Position numbers and translations under genes: made by a program. A DNA stretch of 64,000 bases from Sphingobium sp. B2D3C. GTDB taxonomy: Bacteria > Pseudomonadota > Alphaproteobacteria > Sphingomonadales > Sphingomonadaceae. The notes under the pieces are model-generated. The model was not told the origin of the DNA. It ran no database searches and saw nothing but the letters and a program-made list of their open reading frames with translations. The first letter of the stretch is position 1. Each line of letters begins with the position of its first letter. The stretch lies in NCBI RefSeq assembly GCF_025961835.1, contig NZ_JAOQOK010000001.1, forward strand, positions 1,178,001-1,242,000. Reading direction: 5' to 3'. Shown one piece after another: positions 1-8,363 of this stretch.

Positions 1-128
1 GCCTTCTCGTCGCCGCGCCCCACGAGCTTGGACGCGGCGATCGCGGCGGCCTCGGTGACGCGCACCATCTCAAGAACAAGTACCCGATCGAGTACGGAAC
101 TGGCTTCGACGGTATTCGACTTCCCCAT
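1..128 (-). CDS. glpX: Class II fructose-1,6-bisphosphatase, N-terminal part (cut by window edge)
   Basis: Only the first 42 codons are in the window. Read on the minus strand, the translation starts MGKSNTVEASSVLD and goes on to VLEMVRVTEAAAIAASKLVG, which is the usual N-terminus of GlpX-type fructose-1,6-bisphosphatases (hydrolysis of fructose-1,6-bisphosphate in gluconeogenesis, metal-dependent, cytoplasmic). The gene follows homoserine dehydrogenase on the same strand with a gap of about 134 bases, an order I associate with sphingomonads. The rest of the enzyme, including its metal-binding residues, lies outside the window, so activity cannot be judged. Confidence 0.85.
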   Translation of the reverse strand, partial: MGKSNTVEASSVLDRVLVLEMVRVTEAAAIAASKLVGRGDEK

Positions 129-213
129 CCTGCGGCATCCTTTGCTGAATTGATGGGACGCGATAGGCGAGGATTGTTGCAATGTCGATAATGAGCCAGC
201 GTCTTACCGGTGC

Positions 214-239
214 GGCCGGGCGCATATCGCATCCCGGCC
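214..239. other. Hairpin between hom and glpX
   Basis: The sequence GGCCGGG is followed 12 bases later by CCCGGCC, a perfect 7-bp GC stem just downstream of the hom stop codon and upstream of glpX. There is no T run after it on either strand, so it is not a classic intrinsic terminator. It could partly terminate or stabilise the 3' end of the hom message. Function is inference. Confidence 0.35.
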
Positions 240-262
240 TGTAAGCGCGGGGTCGCCGCCTC

Positions 263-1579
263 TCAGTCGAGGATGTGCATCAGCATCGGCGCGCCCAACA
301 GACTGTCCGATCCGCCGAGCCTGCGCAGCAGATCGTCGATGGCGGAGAGGGCGCCCGGGTGAGTGACGATGGCGACCAGAACGCCCTCGTCCGCGGTGGC
401 GGCACGCTGGATCACGCTTTCGATCGACACGCCCGAATCCCGCATCGCCGCCGTGATTTCCGCCAGAACGCCGGGGCGATCCTGAACCTGGAAGCGCAGA
501 TAGGCGCGGCCCGTGCGCTGGCCGGCATCGGCCTTGACCTGGCGCTGCAGCCACTCCGCCGGCATGGCGAAGGCAGGGCCATATTCATCGCGCGCCACGT
601 CGATAACGTCTGCGACCACGGCGGAAGCGGTGGGGCCTTCACCGGCGCCGGCGCCCTGGAAGAACAGGCGGCCGACGAAATTGCCCTCCGCCACGACCGC
701 GTTGAGCGCGCCATCGACATGGGAAAGGGGATGATCGAGCGGCACGAGCATGGGGTGGACGCGCTGGAAGAGGCCGACATTCTCGCTGCCGTCCGCCTCG
801 CATTCCGCCATGCCGACCAGCCTGATCTTGAACCCGAGCGAGGCGGCCTCGCGGATATCGGCTGCCATGACATTGCGAATGCCGGTGATATCCACCGAGC
901 CGAAATCGATCTCGGTGCCGAAGGCGAGGCTGGCGAGAATCGACAGCTTGTGGGCGGCGTCGATACCGTCGATGTCGAAGGTGGGGTCGGCCTCGGCATA
1001 GCCCTTGGCCTGCGCTTCCTCCAGCACCTGGTCGAACGGGCTGCCGTGCTGTTCCATGGTGGAGAGGATGTAATTGCAGGTGCCGTTGAGGATGCCATAG
1101 ACCCGCATGATGCGATTGGCAGCGGCGCCCTCCCGCAGGCCCTTGATGACCGGCACACCGCCCGCGACGGCCGCTTCATATTTCAGCGCAACGCCGCTCC
1201 GCTCGGCTTCATGTGCCAAATCGAGACCATGATGAGCGATCATCGCCTTGTTGGCGGTAACGAAAGGCTTGCCCTGGCTCAGGCATTGGCGGGCCAGCGT
1301 CAGGGCCGGGCCATCCGCGCCGCCGATCAGTTCAACGACCGTATCGATGTCCTCGCGCTGCGCGAGGGTCGCCATGTCGTCGACCCATTCATAGGCGGAG
1401 AGATCGAGGCCGCGATCCTTGCTGCGGTCCCGCGCGGAAATGGCGACCACCTCGATCGGGCGGCCTGCACGCCGGGCGATCAGATCCCGGTTGGTCTCCA
1501 GCAGGCGAATGACACCGGCGCCCACGGTTCCCAAGCCGACGATGGCGAGGCGAAGGGGGCGGGAAGAGGCGTCGGTCAT
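263..1579 (-). CDS. hom: Homoserine dehydrogenase
   Basis: NAD(P)-dependent reduction of L-aspartate 4-semialdehyde to L-homoserine, the branch point towards threonine and methionine. The N-terminus carries a Rossmann nucleotide-binding motif (GLGTVGAGVI). The middle holds the conserved catalytic region (GILNGTCNYIL and KGYAEADPTFDIDG). The last 80 or so residues form an ACT domain (FQVQDRPGVLAEI), which in this family senses threonine. Two ATGs and an upstream TTG compete for the start. I chose the ATG at 1579 because AGGA lies 7 bases before it, whereas it is too close to the ATG at 1585. That gives 438 residues, normal for the long ACT-containing type. It is followed by glpX. Its substrate is made by LysC and Asd, both encoded elsewhere in this window. 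Confidence 0.95.
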   Translation of the reverse strand: MTDASSRPLRLAIVGLGTVGAGVIRLLETNRDLIARRAGRPIEVVAISARDRSKDRGLDLSAYEWVDDMATLAQREDIDTVVELIGGADGPALTLARQCLSQGKPFVTANKAMIAHHGLDLAHEAERSGVALKYEAAVAGGVPVIKGLREGAAANRIMRVYGILNGTCNYILSTMEQHGSPFDQVLEEAQAKGYAEADPTFDIDGIDAAHKLSILASLAFGTEIDFGSVDITGIRNVMAADIREAASLGFKIRLVGMAECEADGSENVGLFQRVHPMLVPLDHPLSHVDGALNAVVAEGNFVGRLFFQGAGAGEGPTASAVVADVIDVARDEYGPAFAMPAEWLQRQVKADAGQRTGRAYLRFQVQDRPGVLAEITAAMRDSGVSIESVIQRAATADEGVLVAIVTHPGALSAIDDLLRRLGGSDSLLGAPMLMHILD

Positions 1580-1671
1580 GGTCATGTCCTGCAAAAATGT
1601 GTGAGCGGCGGTCGCACGGAGGTCCGCCGCCGCTCATAGCGGGTAATCCCGTTCAGGAAAGAGCCCTCTGC

Positions 1672-2553
1672 CTAAATGACTGGCGTTTGGGTGCGGTCAC
1701 ATGGTCCGAGCGCGGCCCGGAATGCGCTGTAATCGCGACTGGCGGCTTCCGCATCGTTGCGCGCCAGTTCGGTGAGGGACAAGGGCGGGAGCTGGTCGGG
1801 CAAGCTGCACGCGAGGCGATACCACAGCAAGGTGTCCCGCTCGGGGAGCTTCGCCGAATCATCCACAACCTCGCCCAGCGACACGCTGAAATGCGGTTGC
1901 TCCTGCGGTCTGCGGATCACCGACAGTGAAATCGGCGAGCCGTCCGCCGTGCCAAGAAAGATCTGGGTCTCCCCTTCGCCCACAATCGCGCCTGGCACAT
2001 GGAAGGCGGAGGTAATGGCGGTGATCGGACCAGGTGCCCCCGGCGCGTAAAGATCTTCGATGACCTTTCGCGCCAGCGCCTCGTTGGCGGGGGTCCAGGG
2101 CACGAGCGCCGTGCTCGCGCTCAACTGGAACTCGCTCACCTGCTGGCCGACTTTGCCGAAAGCGAGAAAAATCTTGTTCTTGAGGTTGGGGCGTCGAGCA
2201 TTTTCCGCTGACCCGTCCACGAGGAAAGAGATTCGCTTGGACATCACGCCATCGCTGCGAATCAAGCCGAGCGTTTCGGCCTGGACGTAAAAACGGCTCC
2301 GCGTTTCCGGCAGATCGGGCGCGCGCTCGCGCTTGAGGGCGACGATAGAACGCACGGTAATGCGCGCCACCGTGGGGGAGGACGATACCAGTTCGGCCAT
2401 CCGCGCGTAACTCAAGCTTGCCGGCTCTGGCGATTCTGCCACCTGTGCCGTAGCGGAAGTGGAAATAAAGGGGAAAGCGGCTGTCAACAGGGCGCTGCAA
2501 CCGATTGCCGCCAGTTTGAACCGGGCCTTTGGGCGTCGGATTGTGTCGGTCAT
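1672..2553 (-). CDS. Secreted protein of unknown function
   Basis: I do not recognise a family. The product is 293 residues starting MTDTIRRPKARFKL, chosen because AGGAG stands just before this ATG; a longer reading frame upstream has no such site. Residues 1-37 look like a signal peptide: basic start, hydrophobic core (AAIGCSALLTAAFPF), then small residues ending ATAQ. No lipobox, so it is probably a soluble periplasmic protein. The mature part is mixed alpha/beta in character with no repeats, no transmembrane segment and no obvious catalytic motif; only one cysteine is seen in it, near the C-terminus. It sits between hom and the divergent tonB operon, which does not reveal a role. I believe similar proteins occur in other sphingomonads, but that needs a database search. 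Confidence 0.7.
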   Translation of the reverse strand: MTDTIRRPKARFKLAAIGCSALLTAAFPFISTSATAQVAESPEPASLSYARMAELVSSSPTVARITVRSIVALKRERAPDLPETRSRFYVQAETLGLIRSDGVMSKRISFLVDGSAENARRPNLKNKIFLAFGKVGQQVSEFQLSASTALVPWTPANEALARKVIEDLYAPGAPGPITAITSAFHVPGAIVGEGETQIFLGTADGSPISLSVIRRPQEQPHFSVSLGEVVDDSAKLPERDTLLWYRLACSLPDQLPPLSLTELARNDAEAASRDYSAFRAALGPCDRTQTPVI

Positions 2554-2782
2554 ACGCAATTCTCCTGATAGGCCTTCCTCAGCCTCTAACATAGGGGGTT
2601 ACGCAGAGGTGACCACCGTCAACAAAGCGTTTGCTTCACACGTTTTGCCACGATAGGACATGCCTCGGAATTTAGGAGCCCGAGCGATCAGTATCGCACG
2701 GAAGACGTTGTGCTTTACGGCATTTCGTCGATTCGTGGTCTGATTGTCAGCGCTGTATCGAGCTAGGGAGTGTCATTGCTGA

Positions 2783-3436
2783 ATGGCCTATGCTGACCAG
2801 TCACAATCGTCCGGTAGGACGGTTTCTCTTATCATCGTGGCAATCATTCACGCGATCCTCGGTTATGCGTTTGTGACGGGGCTTGGCATCAAGTATGTCA
2901 AGCAGGCTGCAGAACAGCTGAACGTCATCGACGTGGCAGAGGAGCCGCCGCCGCCAGAGGAGGAGCCGCCGCCACCGCCTCCGCCTCCGCCAGACATGCC
3001 GCCGCCACCGCCGCCGCCGCCCACAGCGCCGCCGCCGATGATTTCGCTGCCGAGCACGGCTCCGGTTCTGGCGCCGCCGCCGCCTCCCACGCCGCCTCCG
3101 CCGGCTCCGCCTGCACCGCCGCCGCCGCCTGCGCCGGTTGTCAGCAAGGCCGCTGGTGCCAGGGGTAACCCTGCGAGCTGGATTACGTCTGACGACTATC
3201 CTGCGGGTGCTCGTCGTGACGAGGCCGAGGGTTCGGTGACGATCGCTTGGGATATCAATGCCCAGGGGCGCGTCGAAAATTGCCGGGTGACCGCATCGAG
3301 CGGCCGCAAGGACCTCGACGAAACCGCTTGCAGCCTGATCACGCGCCGGGGACGTTATTCTCCCGCGCTCGATCAAGCCGGCAATCCGATCAAGTCGAGC
3401 AGCTCGCGCCGCGTGGTCTGGAAGCTTGAACGTTAA
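2783..3436 (+). CDS. tonB: Energy transducer TonB
   Basis: Inner-membrane-anchored periplasmic protein that passes proton-motive force from ExbB/ExbD to TonB-dependent outer-membrane receptors. It has a short cytoplasmic start, one transmembrane segment at about residues 13-33 (VSLIIVAIIHAILGYAFV), a very proline-rich linker from about residue 52 to 120, and a C-terminal TonB domain with YPAGARRDEAEGSVTI and later GRYSPALD. At 217 residues it is a normal size. The linker is almost only Pro with a few Glu, Ala, Thr and Met, and is encoded by runs of ccg/cct/cca codons. It is first in an operon with exbB and two exbD genes, the full energising complex. An AGGGAG about 12 bases upstream is a plausible ribosome-binding site. 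Confidence 0.95.
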   Translation: MAYADQSQSSGRTVSLIIVAIIHAILGYAFVTGLGIKYVKQAAEQLNVIDVAEEPPPPEEEPPPPPPPPPDMPPPPPPPPTAPPPMISLPSTAPVLAPPPPPTPPPPAPPAPPPPPAPVVSKAAGARGNPASWITSDDYPAGARRDEAEGSVTIAWDINAQGRVENCRVTASSGRKDLDETACSLITRRGRYSPALDQAGNPIKSSSSRRVVWKLER

Positions 3437-3508
3437 TCCTGATTTCGGCCGTCCCGAACCGGGGCGAGGGACGGCCCATTCACCGACTGGTTTGAGAGGA
3501 ATACACGA

Positions 3509-4258
3509 ATGTTGATTTATTTGTCCGCAGCCGCTGCGCCGGCCGATAACCCTTACGGTCTCATGGAAGCCCTCGAGCAGGGCGGCGTGATCGCCTGGAC
3601 CGTTTTCATCATTCTTTGCGGCATGTCCGTGTTCTCGTTCTTCATTCTGTTCTCGAAGCTCATCGAGCAGCAGAAGGTGATCGGCCAGGCCAAGAAGGTC
3701 CGTACGACGTTCTGGCGTTCGGCGACCCTCAAGGAGGGTTCGGCCAAGCTCGAGAAGAACAGCGCCTACAAGCAGCTGGTCGACGACGGCATCATGGCGC
3801 AGGAACAGCATGCCAAGCTGACCGATCCGGTCGAGGCGCATGACTGGATGCACGCTTCGCTCGCGCGTTCGGAAGCCGCGATCAACTCCAAGCTCGGCGG
3901 TGGCCTCGCGTTCCTCGCGACCGTCGGTGCGACCGCGCCGTTCATCGGTCTGTTCGGTACGGTTATCGGTATTTACCGCGCGCTCATCAAGATCGGTGCG
4001 TCCGGTCAGGCCTCGATCGACGCCGTTGCCGGCCCGGTCGGCGAAGCTCTGATCATGACCGCGCTGGGTCTGGCCGTGGCCGTTCCGGCTGTGCTTGCCT
4101 ACAACTGGCTGCAGCGTCGTAACAAGTCGATTGCTGAAGACCTGAGCGGCTTCAACAACGACCTGCTCGGCTACATGGTGTCCAACGGTGCGGTCCGTCC
4201 CACCGTGGTTGCTGCCCCGGCCGCGCCCGCTGCCAAGCCGGCTGCCGCCAAGGCCTGA
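3509..4258 (+). CDS. exbB: Biopolymer transport protein ExbB (MotA/TolQ/ExbB family)
   Basis: Proton channel subunit of the TonB energising complex, in the inner membrane with ExbD. The 249-residue product shows three membrane segments: about residues 28-50 (VIAWTVFIILCGMSVFSFF), 130-155 (LAFLATVGATAPFIGLFGTVIG) and 172-195 (EALIMTALGLAVAVPAVLAY). The GLFGTVIGIYRA and EALIMTALGLAVAVPA blocks are family signatures. The tail ends in an Ala/Pro/Lys-rich stretch. GAGAGGA lies 8 bases before the ATG. It is 72 bases after tonB and 102 bases before the first exbD. Confidence 0.95.
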   Translation: MLIYLSAAAAPADNPYGLMEALEQGGVIAWTVFIILCGMSVFSFFILFSKLIEQQKVIGQAKKVRTTFWRSATLKEGSAKLEKNSAYKQLVDDGIMAQEQHAKLTDPVEAHDWMHASLARSEAAINSKLGGGLAFLATVGATAPFIGLFGTVIGIYRALIKIGASGQASIDAVAGPVGEALIMTALGLAVAVPAVLAYNWLQRRNKSIAEDLSGFNNDLLGYMVSNGAVRPTVVAAPAAPAAKPAAAKA

Positions 4259-4360
4259 GCTATCAAATGAAGCAGGTGTGGCGATCCTCGAGCGGGTCGC
4301 CACATCAAGCCTCCGCAAGGACGTGCGTGCTTCCAAAGCCAAGAGTTAGGATTTTGATCG

Positions 4361-4846
4361 ATGGCAATTAGCTCTGGGGGTGGTGGTGATGACACCCCGA
4401 TGTCGGACATCAACACGACGCCTCTCGTGGACGTCATGCTGGTGCTTCTCATCATCTTCCTCATCGCAATTCCGGTGGTGATCCAGACAGTGGACGTGAA
4501 GCTGCCGAAGATCGCCTTCGAGCCAACGACCACGAAGCCGGAAAATGTGAGCCTTACGGTTCGCGCAGTGGATGGGCAGTGCGAAGTGTACTGGAACGTG
4601 ACCAAGGTCACGGCCGGTGACCTTCTCAACCGCGCTGTCAAGAAGCTGGAAGCGGATATCGAGAAGGCCGGTGGCGTGGAGAACATGAACCCCGACGATC
4701 TGCCCGAGGCGCACATCCGTGCAGACATCGATACGCCGTACCGGTGCATCGGCGGCACGATCTTCACGATGCAGCGCGCTGGTTATCCGAAGGTTGGCTT
4801 CATTTCCGAGCCCGACCCGGCTTCGATTTCCGTCCGTCGCCTCTGA
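4361..4846 (+). CDS. exbD: Biopolymer transport protein ExbD, first copy
   Basis: Partner of ExbB in coupling proton flow to TonB. The 161-residue protein has a short cytoplasmic start with MSDINTTPLVDVMLVLLIIF, where the Asp in the TM segment matches the essential protonatable residue of ExbD/TolR. A single membrane anchor at about residues 24-45 is followed by a periplasmic domain that is longer than in the second copy and has an insertion around residues 85-120 (including NPDDLPEAHIRADIDTPYRC). Two different exbD genes in a row is common in sphingomonads and xanthomonads, where one of the pair can be needed only for certain substrates; which one here is not known. Confidence 0.93.
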   Translation: MAISSGGGGDDTPMSDINTTPLVDVMLVLLIIFLIAIPVVIQTVDVKLPKIAFEPTTTKPENVSLTVRAVDGQCEVYWNVTKVTAGDLLNRAVKKLEADIEKAGGVENMNPDDLPEAHIRADIDTPYRCIGGTIFTMQRAGYPKVGFISEPDPASISVRRL

Positions 4847-4871
4847 CGCCCAAGTTTAGGAGACCAGTCCC

Positions 4872-5297
4872 ATGGCAATGAGTGGTGGCCGCGACGACGG
4901 CGAGCCGATGATGGAAATGAACACGACGCCGTTGATCGACGTCATGCTCGTGCTCCTCATCATGTTCATTATCACGATCCCGATCCAGACCCATGCGGTG
5001 AAGATCGACCTTCCGCAGAATGCGGACGCGCCGCAGAACACGATCGACCCGGTCAAGAATCGCCTGACCATCGATCCGGCAGGCACGATCTACTGGAATG
5101 GTGCCCCGGTCGACCGGGTGACGCTGCGCCAGTATCTCGATCAGACCAGCCGTATGGCCCCGGAGCCTGAACTGCAGTTCGAGCCTGACCAGTCGGCTCG
5201 TTATGTGGTGGTTGATGAGGTGCTCGCCATCATCAAGCGCGCTGGCGTGACCAAGCTCGGCTTCGTCGGCAACGACCGCTACGGCGGCGTGTTCTGA
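4872..5297 (+). CDS. exbD2: Biopolymer transport protein ExbD, second copy
   Basis: Second ExbD/TolR-family subunit, 141 residues. The start MAMSGGRDDGEPMMEMNTT leads to the conserved LIDVMLVLLIMFIITIP with the membrane Asp, then a periplasmic domain ending KLGFVGNDRYGG, the usual ExbD end. TTAGGAGA lies 8 bases before the ATG at 4872; a second in-frame ATG is at 4878. It starts 25 bases after the first exbD and is the last gene before a strong terminator, so tonB-exbB-exbD-exbD2 is probably one transcript. It differs clearly from the first copy in the periplasmic part, so the pair is not a recent duplication. Confidence 0.93.
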   Translation: MAMSGGRDDGEPMMEMNTTPLIDVMLVLLIMFIITIPIQTHAVKIDLPQNADAPQNTIDPVKNRLTIDPAGTIYWNGAPVDRVTLRQYLDQTSRMAPEPELQFEPDQSARYVVVDEVLAIIKRAGVTKLGFVGNDRYGGVF

Positions 5298-5340
5298 TCA
5301 TAGCGGGAACGCGCTTCGTCGCGGATCTGGATGTGTTTGG

Positions 5341-5366
5341 AAAAGGGGGCTTCGGCCCCCTTTTTT
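5341..5366 (+). terminator. Intrinsic terminator of the tonB operon
   Basis: A GGGGGC-TTCG-GCCCCC hairpin with a stable UUCG loop is followed directly by six T residues. It lies 43 bases past the exbD2 stop codon on the plus strand. Confidence 0.93.
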
Positions 5367-5711
5367 GTTGGGTTTCAGAGCGAGGCGTCTGGGATTAAGA
5401 TGGAAGGCGTCTGGGGGGCAGGCTTCGGCCCTAGGCGTGAGCGCGGGTCAGCAGCCTTCAAGACCTCGATCCTGCGCTGCGCGTGCGAGCATAGTTGTAT
5501 TGCGCTGAGAGGCCAGCACGCGAGTGGCGGACCAACACGCAAGCCAGTTGGCGGTTCTGGACCTTTCAACGGCGCCGGTGATGCCATTAGCCCTCGGCTC
5601 GGGCGCTGAGGCAGCGCTGCAGATTGCAAGCGGTCAGGATGAGGAAGTGGCCGCCGGTCGAGGTTCTCCTAGGTCTTAGAGTCCTCATCTGCTGGGCCGG
5701 AAGGACTTCCT
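5367..5711. other. Gene-poor stretch before the PilZ gene
   Basis: No reading frame here has a convincing start, ribosome-binding site or recognisable domain. Short open frames exist on both strands but look like chance. On the minus strand near 5600-5690 one frame could be read as a decayed transposase end, but the resemblance is only a few residues and I would not call it. No tRNA or clear hairpin with T run is seen. It probably carries the promoter of the PilZ gene close to its right end. Confidence 0.4.
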
Positions 5712-6095
5712 ATGATTAGGACGATGGTAAGCTTCCCTGTCGTATCGTGCGATGTTCCAGGCAGGCAGGTCGATATGGGCGCAGTTCCAGACAGAATGAA
5801 TGAGCCGTCCGCTCGTTCGTCAGCGCGGCAGTCGGTCTTGATTGGCGTCCGCGTGCGCCGCAAGGGCGAGAGCTGGTTCAAGAGCCGGATTTCGGACATG
5901 TCGCTCACCGGCTTCCGCCTGATGAGCTACGTGAAGCTTCAGGTTGGTATGGAAGTGTGGGTGATGTTTGCCGGCTTTGAAGGGCGCAAGGCGTTCGTCA
6001 CCTGGGTATGCGACCATGAAGCGGGGTGCGAGTTCGAGACACCGATGCATCCGGCGATTTTCGACCATATCGTGCGTGGGGCGAGCACGGACTGA
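5712..6095 (+). CDS. PilZ domain protein
   Basis: Small cytoplasmic protein of 127 residues, probably a cyclic-di-GMP receptor. The PilZ signature is visible: an RxxxR element (RSSAR, about residue 35) followed by the DxSxxG element (SDMSLTGF, about residue 61), then beta-strand-like segments to the end (GMEVWVMFAGFEGRKAF, GCEFETPMHPAIF). AAGGA stands 6 bases before the ATG at 5712; a second in-frame ATG at 5775 also has a weak AGG before it, and would remove 21 unremarkable residues. It is a lone gene with gene-poor DNA on both sides, so its target is not indicated. A membrane diguanylate cyclase, which could supply the ligand, is encoded at 38.4 kb. Confidence 0.85.
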   Translation: MIRTMVSFPVVSCDVPGRQVDMGAVPDRMNEPSARSSARQSVLIGVRVRRKGESWFKSRISDMSLTGFRLMSYVKLQVGMEVWVMFAGFEGRKAFVTWVCDHEAGCEFETPMHPAIFDHIVRGASTD

Positions 6096-6572
6096 CGACC
6101 TCGGGCCAATCAAGCGCGCGGGCTCGACATGATCCGCTTCGCCGGAAAAGGGCAAGAGGGCGCACTGAGGCTTGCTCGCCGGCATCGTGGATACGCTCGG
6201 TCAATTCCGTGCCGCGCTGCAGACCCATTGCCGGTTTACTGCACAGGACAGGCAGCACCGAAAGGGACCTCGCTTCCGAGGTCAACGGGGCGTGGCTCGC
6301 GTACCTGCTAAAGACTTGGTCGATGCTTCGATACATTCTGCACGCGTTTTTTAGGACCTGGAAGTGCTCAGGCTGCGCATGGGCGTGTCGCCGGTCTCGG
6401 TGCTTCCACGTGAGACCCTGAACCCTACGCAGCCGACTTATGTTTGAGCGTCGCCCACTTGGCCAACGCGGCTACCGGGCCAAACATGCGGCCCCTGAGC
6501 GAGCTAAGCAGCTAAGAGCCAGCGCCGCATCAGCAACAGCTGATCGCCGTGCCAACGTCCGGTAATCTCCGA
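6096..6572. other. Gene-poor stretch after the PilZ gene
   Basis: About 480 bases with no supported gene between the PilZ gene and the convergent ABC exporter. All six frames are broken by stops or lack recognisable content. A perfect 7-bp hairpin (GACCTCG-CTTC-CGAGGTC, 6266-6283) lacks a T run. TTTTTTAGG near 6350 is the only T-rich tract. The stretch may be decayed coding DNA, but I cannot name a source. Confidence 0.4.
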
Positions 6573-8363
6573 TCAGGCCGGTTCGTCGAACTGCAGCGAT
6601 GCGAGCCGGGCGTAGAGGCCACCGCGGGCGATCAGGTCCGCGTGGGTGCCGATGTCCGCGATCCGGCCCTGATCGAGGACGACGATGCGGTCGGCGGCGC
6701 GGACGGTCGCCAGGCGATGGGCGATGACGATAGTCGTGCGATCCTTCATCAGCCGGGCGAGGGCATCCTGCACCAGGCTCTCGGATTCTGCGTCCAGCGC
6801 GGAGGTCGCTTCATCGAGAAGCAGCAGCGGCGCATCCTTGAGCAGCGCGCGGGCGATCGCGACGCGTTGGCGCTGGCCGCCGGAGAGGCGGGCGCCGCTC
6901 TCGCCGAGTTCGGTGTCCAAGCCCTGCGGCAGCGCCTTGAGAAAGCCGTCGGCATTGGCTGCGCGCGCGGCCTCCATCAACTGCTCGTCGGTGGCATCCC
7001 AGCGTCCGTAACGCAGATTGTCGCGCGCACTGGCCGCAAAGATCACGGTTTCCTGCGGCACCAGCGCGATCATGCCGCGCAGGCTCAGCAGGTCTGCCTC
7101 GCGCAGGTCGACGCCGTTGAGGAGGACCCTCCCGTGGGACGGATCGTAGAACCGCTCTGCAAGCTGAAGGAGCGTGGATTTGCCCGCGCCGGATGGGCCG
7201 ACGATCGCCACGGTCTCGCCCGGCGCGACGTCCAGCGAGAAATCCATAAGGGCGGGCAAATCGGGCCGCGTCGGATAGCGAAAGGCCACATTCTCGAATG
7301 TCAGCCGCGCCTGACCGGGCTGCGGGATGGCGACCGGCCGCGCCGGTTGGCGGATTTCGGAGACGGCGCTGGTCAGTTCGCTCAGTCGCGTGGCGGCGCC
7401 GGCCCCGCGCAGCAGATCGCCATAGACCTCGGTGAGGGCCCCGAAGGCACCCGCGACAAGGCCGCCCGTCATGACGAAGGCTGCGATGCTGCCGCCGGAC
7501 ATCCGGCCCGCCGCGACGTCAAGCGCGCCCTGCCACATGATGAGCGTGATGGAGCCGAAGATCACCAGAATGATCGTCGCGGTCATGGCCGCTCGCAGGG
7601 TGATGCGCTGGCGGGCCGTGCGGAAGCTGTCCTCGACCGCGCGCCGGAATCGTCCGGCCTCGCGCTCTTCCTGACCGAAGGCCTGGACGATCTTCATGGC
7701 GCTCAGCACTTCGTTGGTGATGCTGCCGACCGCAGCCAGCCGATCCTGACTGTTGCGCGAGAGCGCGCGCAGGCGCCGGCCGACCAGGATGATCGGCCCG
7801 AGCACGATGGGAATGCCGAACAGCAGCATCGCCGTAAGGCGCGGCGCGAGCATGAACAGATAGACGATGCCGCCAAAACCGGTGAGCAGATTGCGCATCG
7901 CCACCGAGACCGTCGAGCCGACGACCTGCTCGATGATCGCCGTATCCGCCGTCATGCGAGAGGCGATCTCGGAGGGCCGGTTATGCTCGAAAAAGGCAGG
8001 CTCTTGCCGCAGCAGATTGGCCTGCGCGGCGATCCGCAGGTCGGCCACCACGCGCTCGCCCAGCCAGGCGACGAAGTAGAAGCGCATGGCGGTCGCAAAG
8101 GCCAGGATGACCACGATCAGCAGCAGATACTGGAACCAGCGGCTGATGTCCCCATCGAGCCCCGAAGCAAAACCGCGATCGATGACCAGCTTGAAACCAC
8201 TGGGGATGGCAAGCGTTGCTGCAGAGGCGAGAACCAGGGCGAAGCCGGCGCCGGCTATGCGGCCGGGGTAGCGGAGCGCGGCGCGCCAGATCAGTCGAAG
8301 ATTGCCAAGATCGCCCGCTTTGCGCCGATCGTCATTGTCTGGGGTGGACGCCGAGGTAGCCAT
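6573..8363 (-). CDS. ABC exporter, fused membrane and ATPase domains (MsbA-like)
   Basis: Half-transporter of 596 residues that should work as a homodimer in the inner membrane, exporting a lipid, drug or peptide. The first 330 residues form the ABC transmembrane domain with about six helices. The ATPase domain has the full set of motifs: Walker A GPSGAGKST near residue 390, signature LSGGQ near 493, Walker B LLLLDEATS, and the H-loop in IVIAHRLAT. The substrate cannot be told from sequence. It is a single gene on the minus strand, so there is no operon partner; a separate outer-membrane factor is not encoded nearby. AGGG about 8 bases before the ATG supports the start. Confidence 0.9.
   Translation of the reverse strand: MATSASTPDNDDRRKAGDLGNLRLIWRAALRYPGRIAGAGFALVLASAATLAIPSGFKLVIDRGFASGLDGDISRWFQYLLLIVVILAFATAMRFYFVAWLGERVVADLRIAAQANLLRQEPAFFEHNRPSEIASRMTADTAIIEQVVGSTVSVAMRNLLTGFGGIVYLFMLAPRLTAMLLFGIPIVLGPIILVGRRLRALSRNSQDRLAAVGSITNEVLSAMKIVQAFGQEEREAGRFRRAVEDSFRTARQRITLRAAMTATIILVIFGSITLIMWQGALDVAAGRMSGGSIAAFVMTGGLVAGAFGALTEVYGDLLRGAGAATRLSELTSAVSEIRQPARPVAIPQPGQARLTFENVAFRYPTRPDLPALMDFSLDVAPGETVAIVGPSGAGKSTLLQLAERFYDPSHGRVLLNGVDLREADLLSLRGMIALVPQETVIFAASARDNLRYGRWDATDEQLMEAARAANADGFLKALPQGLDTELGESGARLSGGQRQRVAIARALLKDAPLLLLDEATSALDAESESLVQDALARLMKDRTTIVIAHRLATVRAADRIVVLDQGRIADIGTHADLIARGGLYARLASLQFDEPA

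Noticed and set aside
275..1639. 454-codon open frame antisense to hom
   Set aside because: Product has no recognisable domain; the opposite strand encodes a complete homoserine dehydrogenase with intact motifs. High GC content leaves long antisense frames open.
2930..3145. Short direct repeats resembling a small repeat array
   Set aside because: They are ccg/cct codons of the TonB proline linker, in frame and without unique spacers; not CRISPR.
2801..4342. 513-codon frame antisense to tonB and exbB
   Set aside because: Arg/Gly/His-rich low-complexity shadow of the poly-proline linker and ExbB; no domain.
5375..5690. Possible transposase remnant on the minus strand before the PilZ gene
   Set aside because: Similarity is limited to a few residues in one frame, with frame breaks and no inverted ends; too weak to call.
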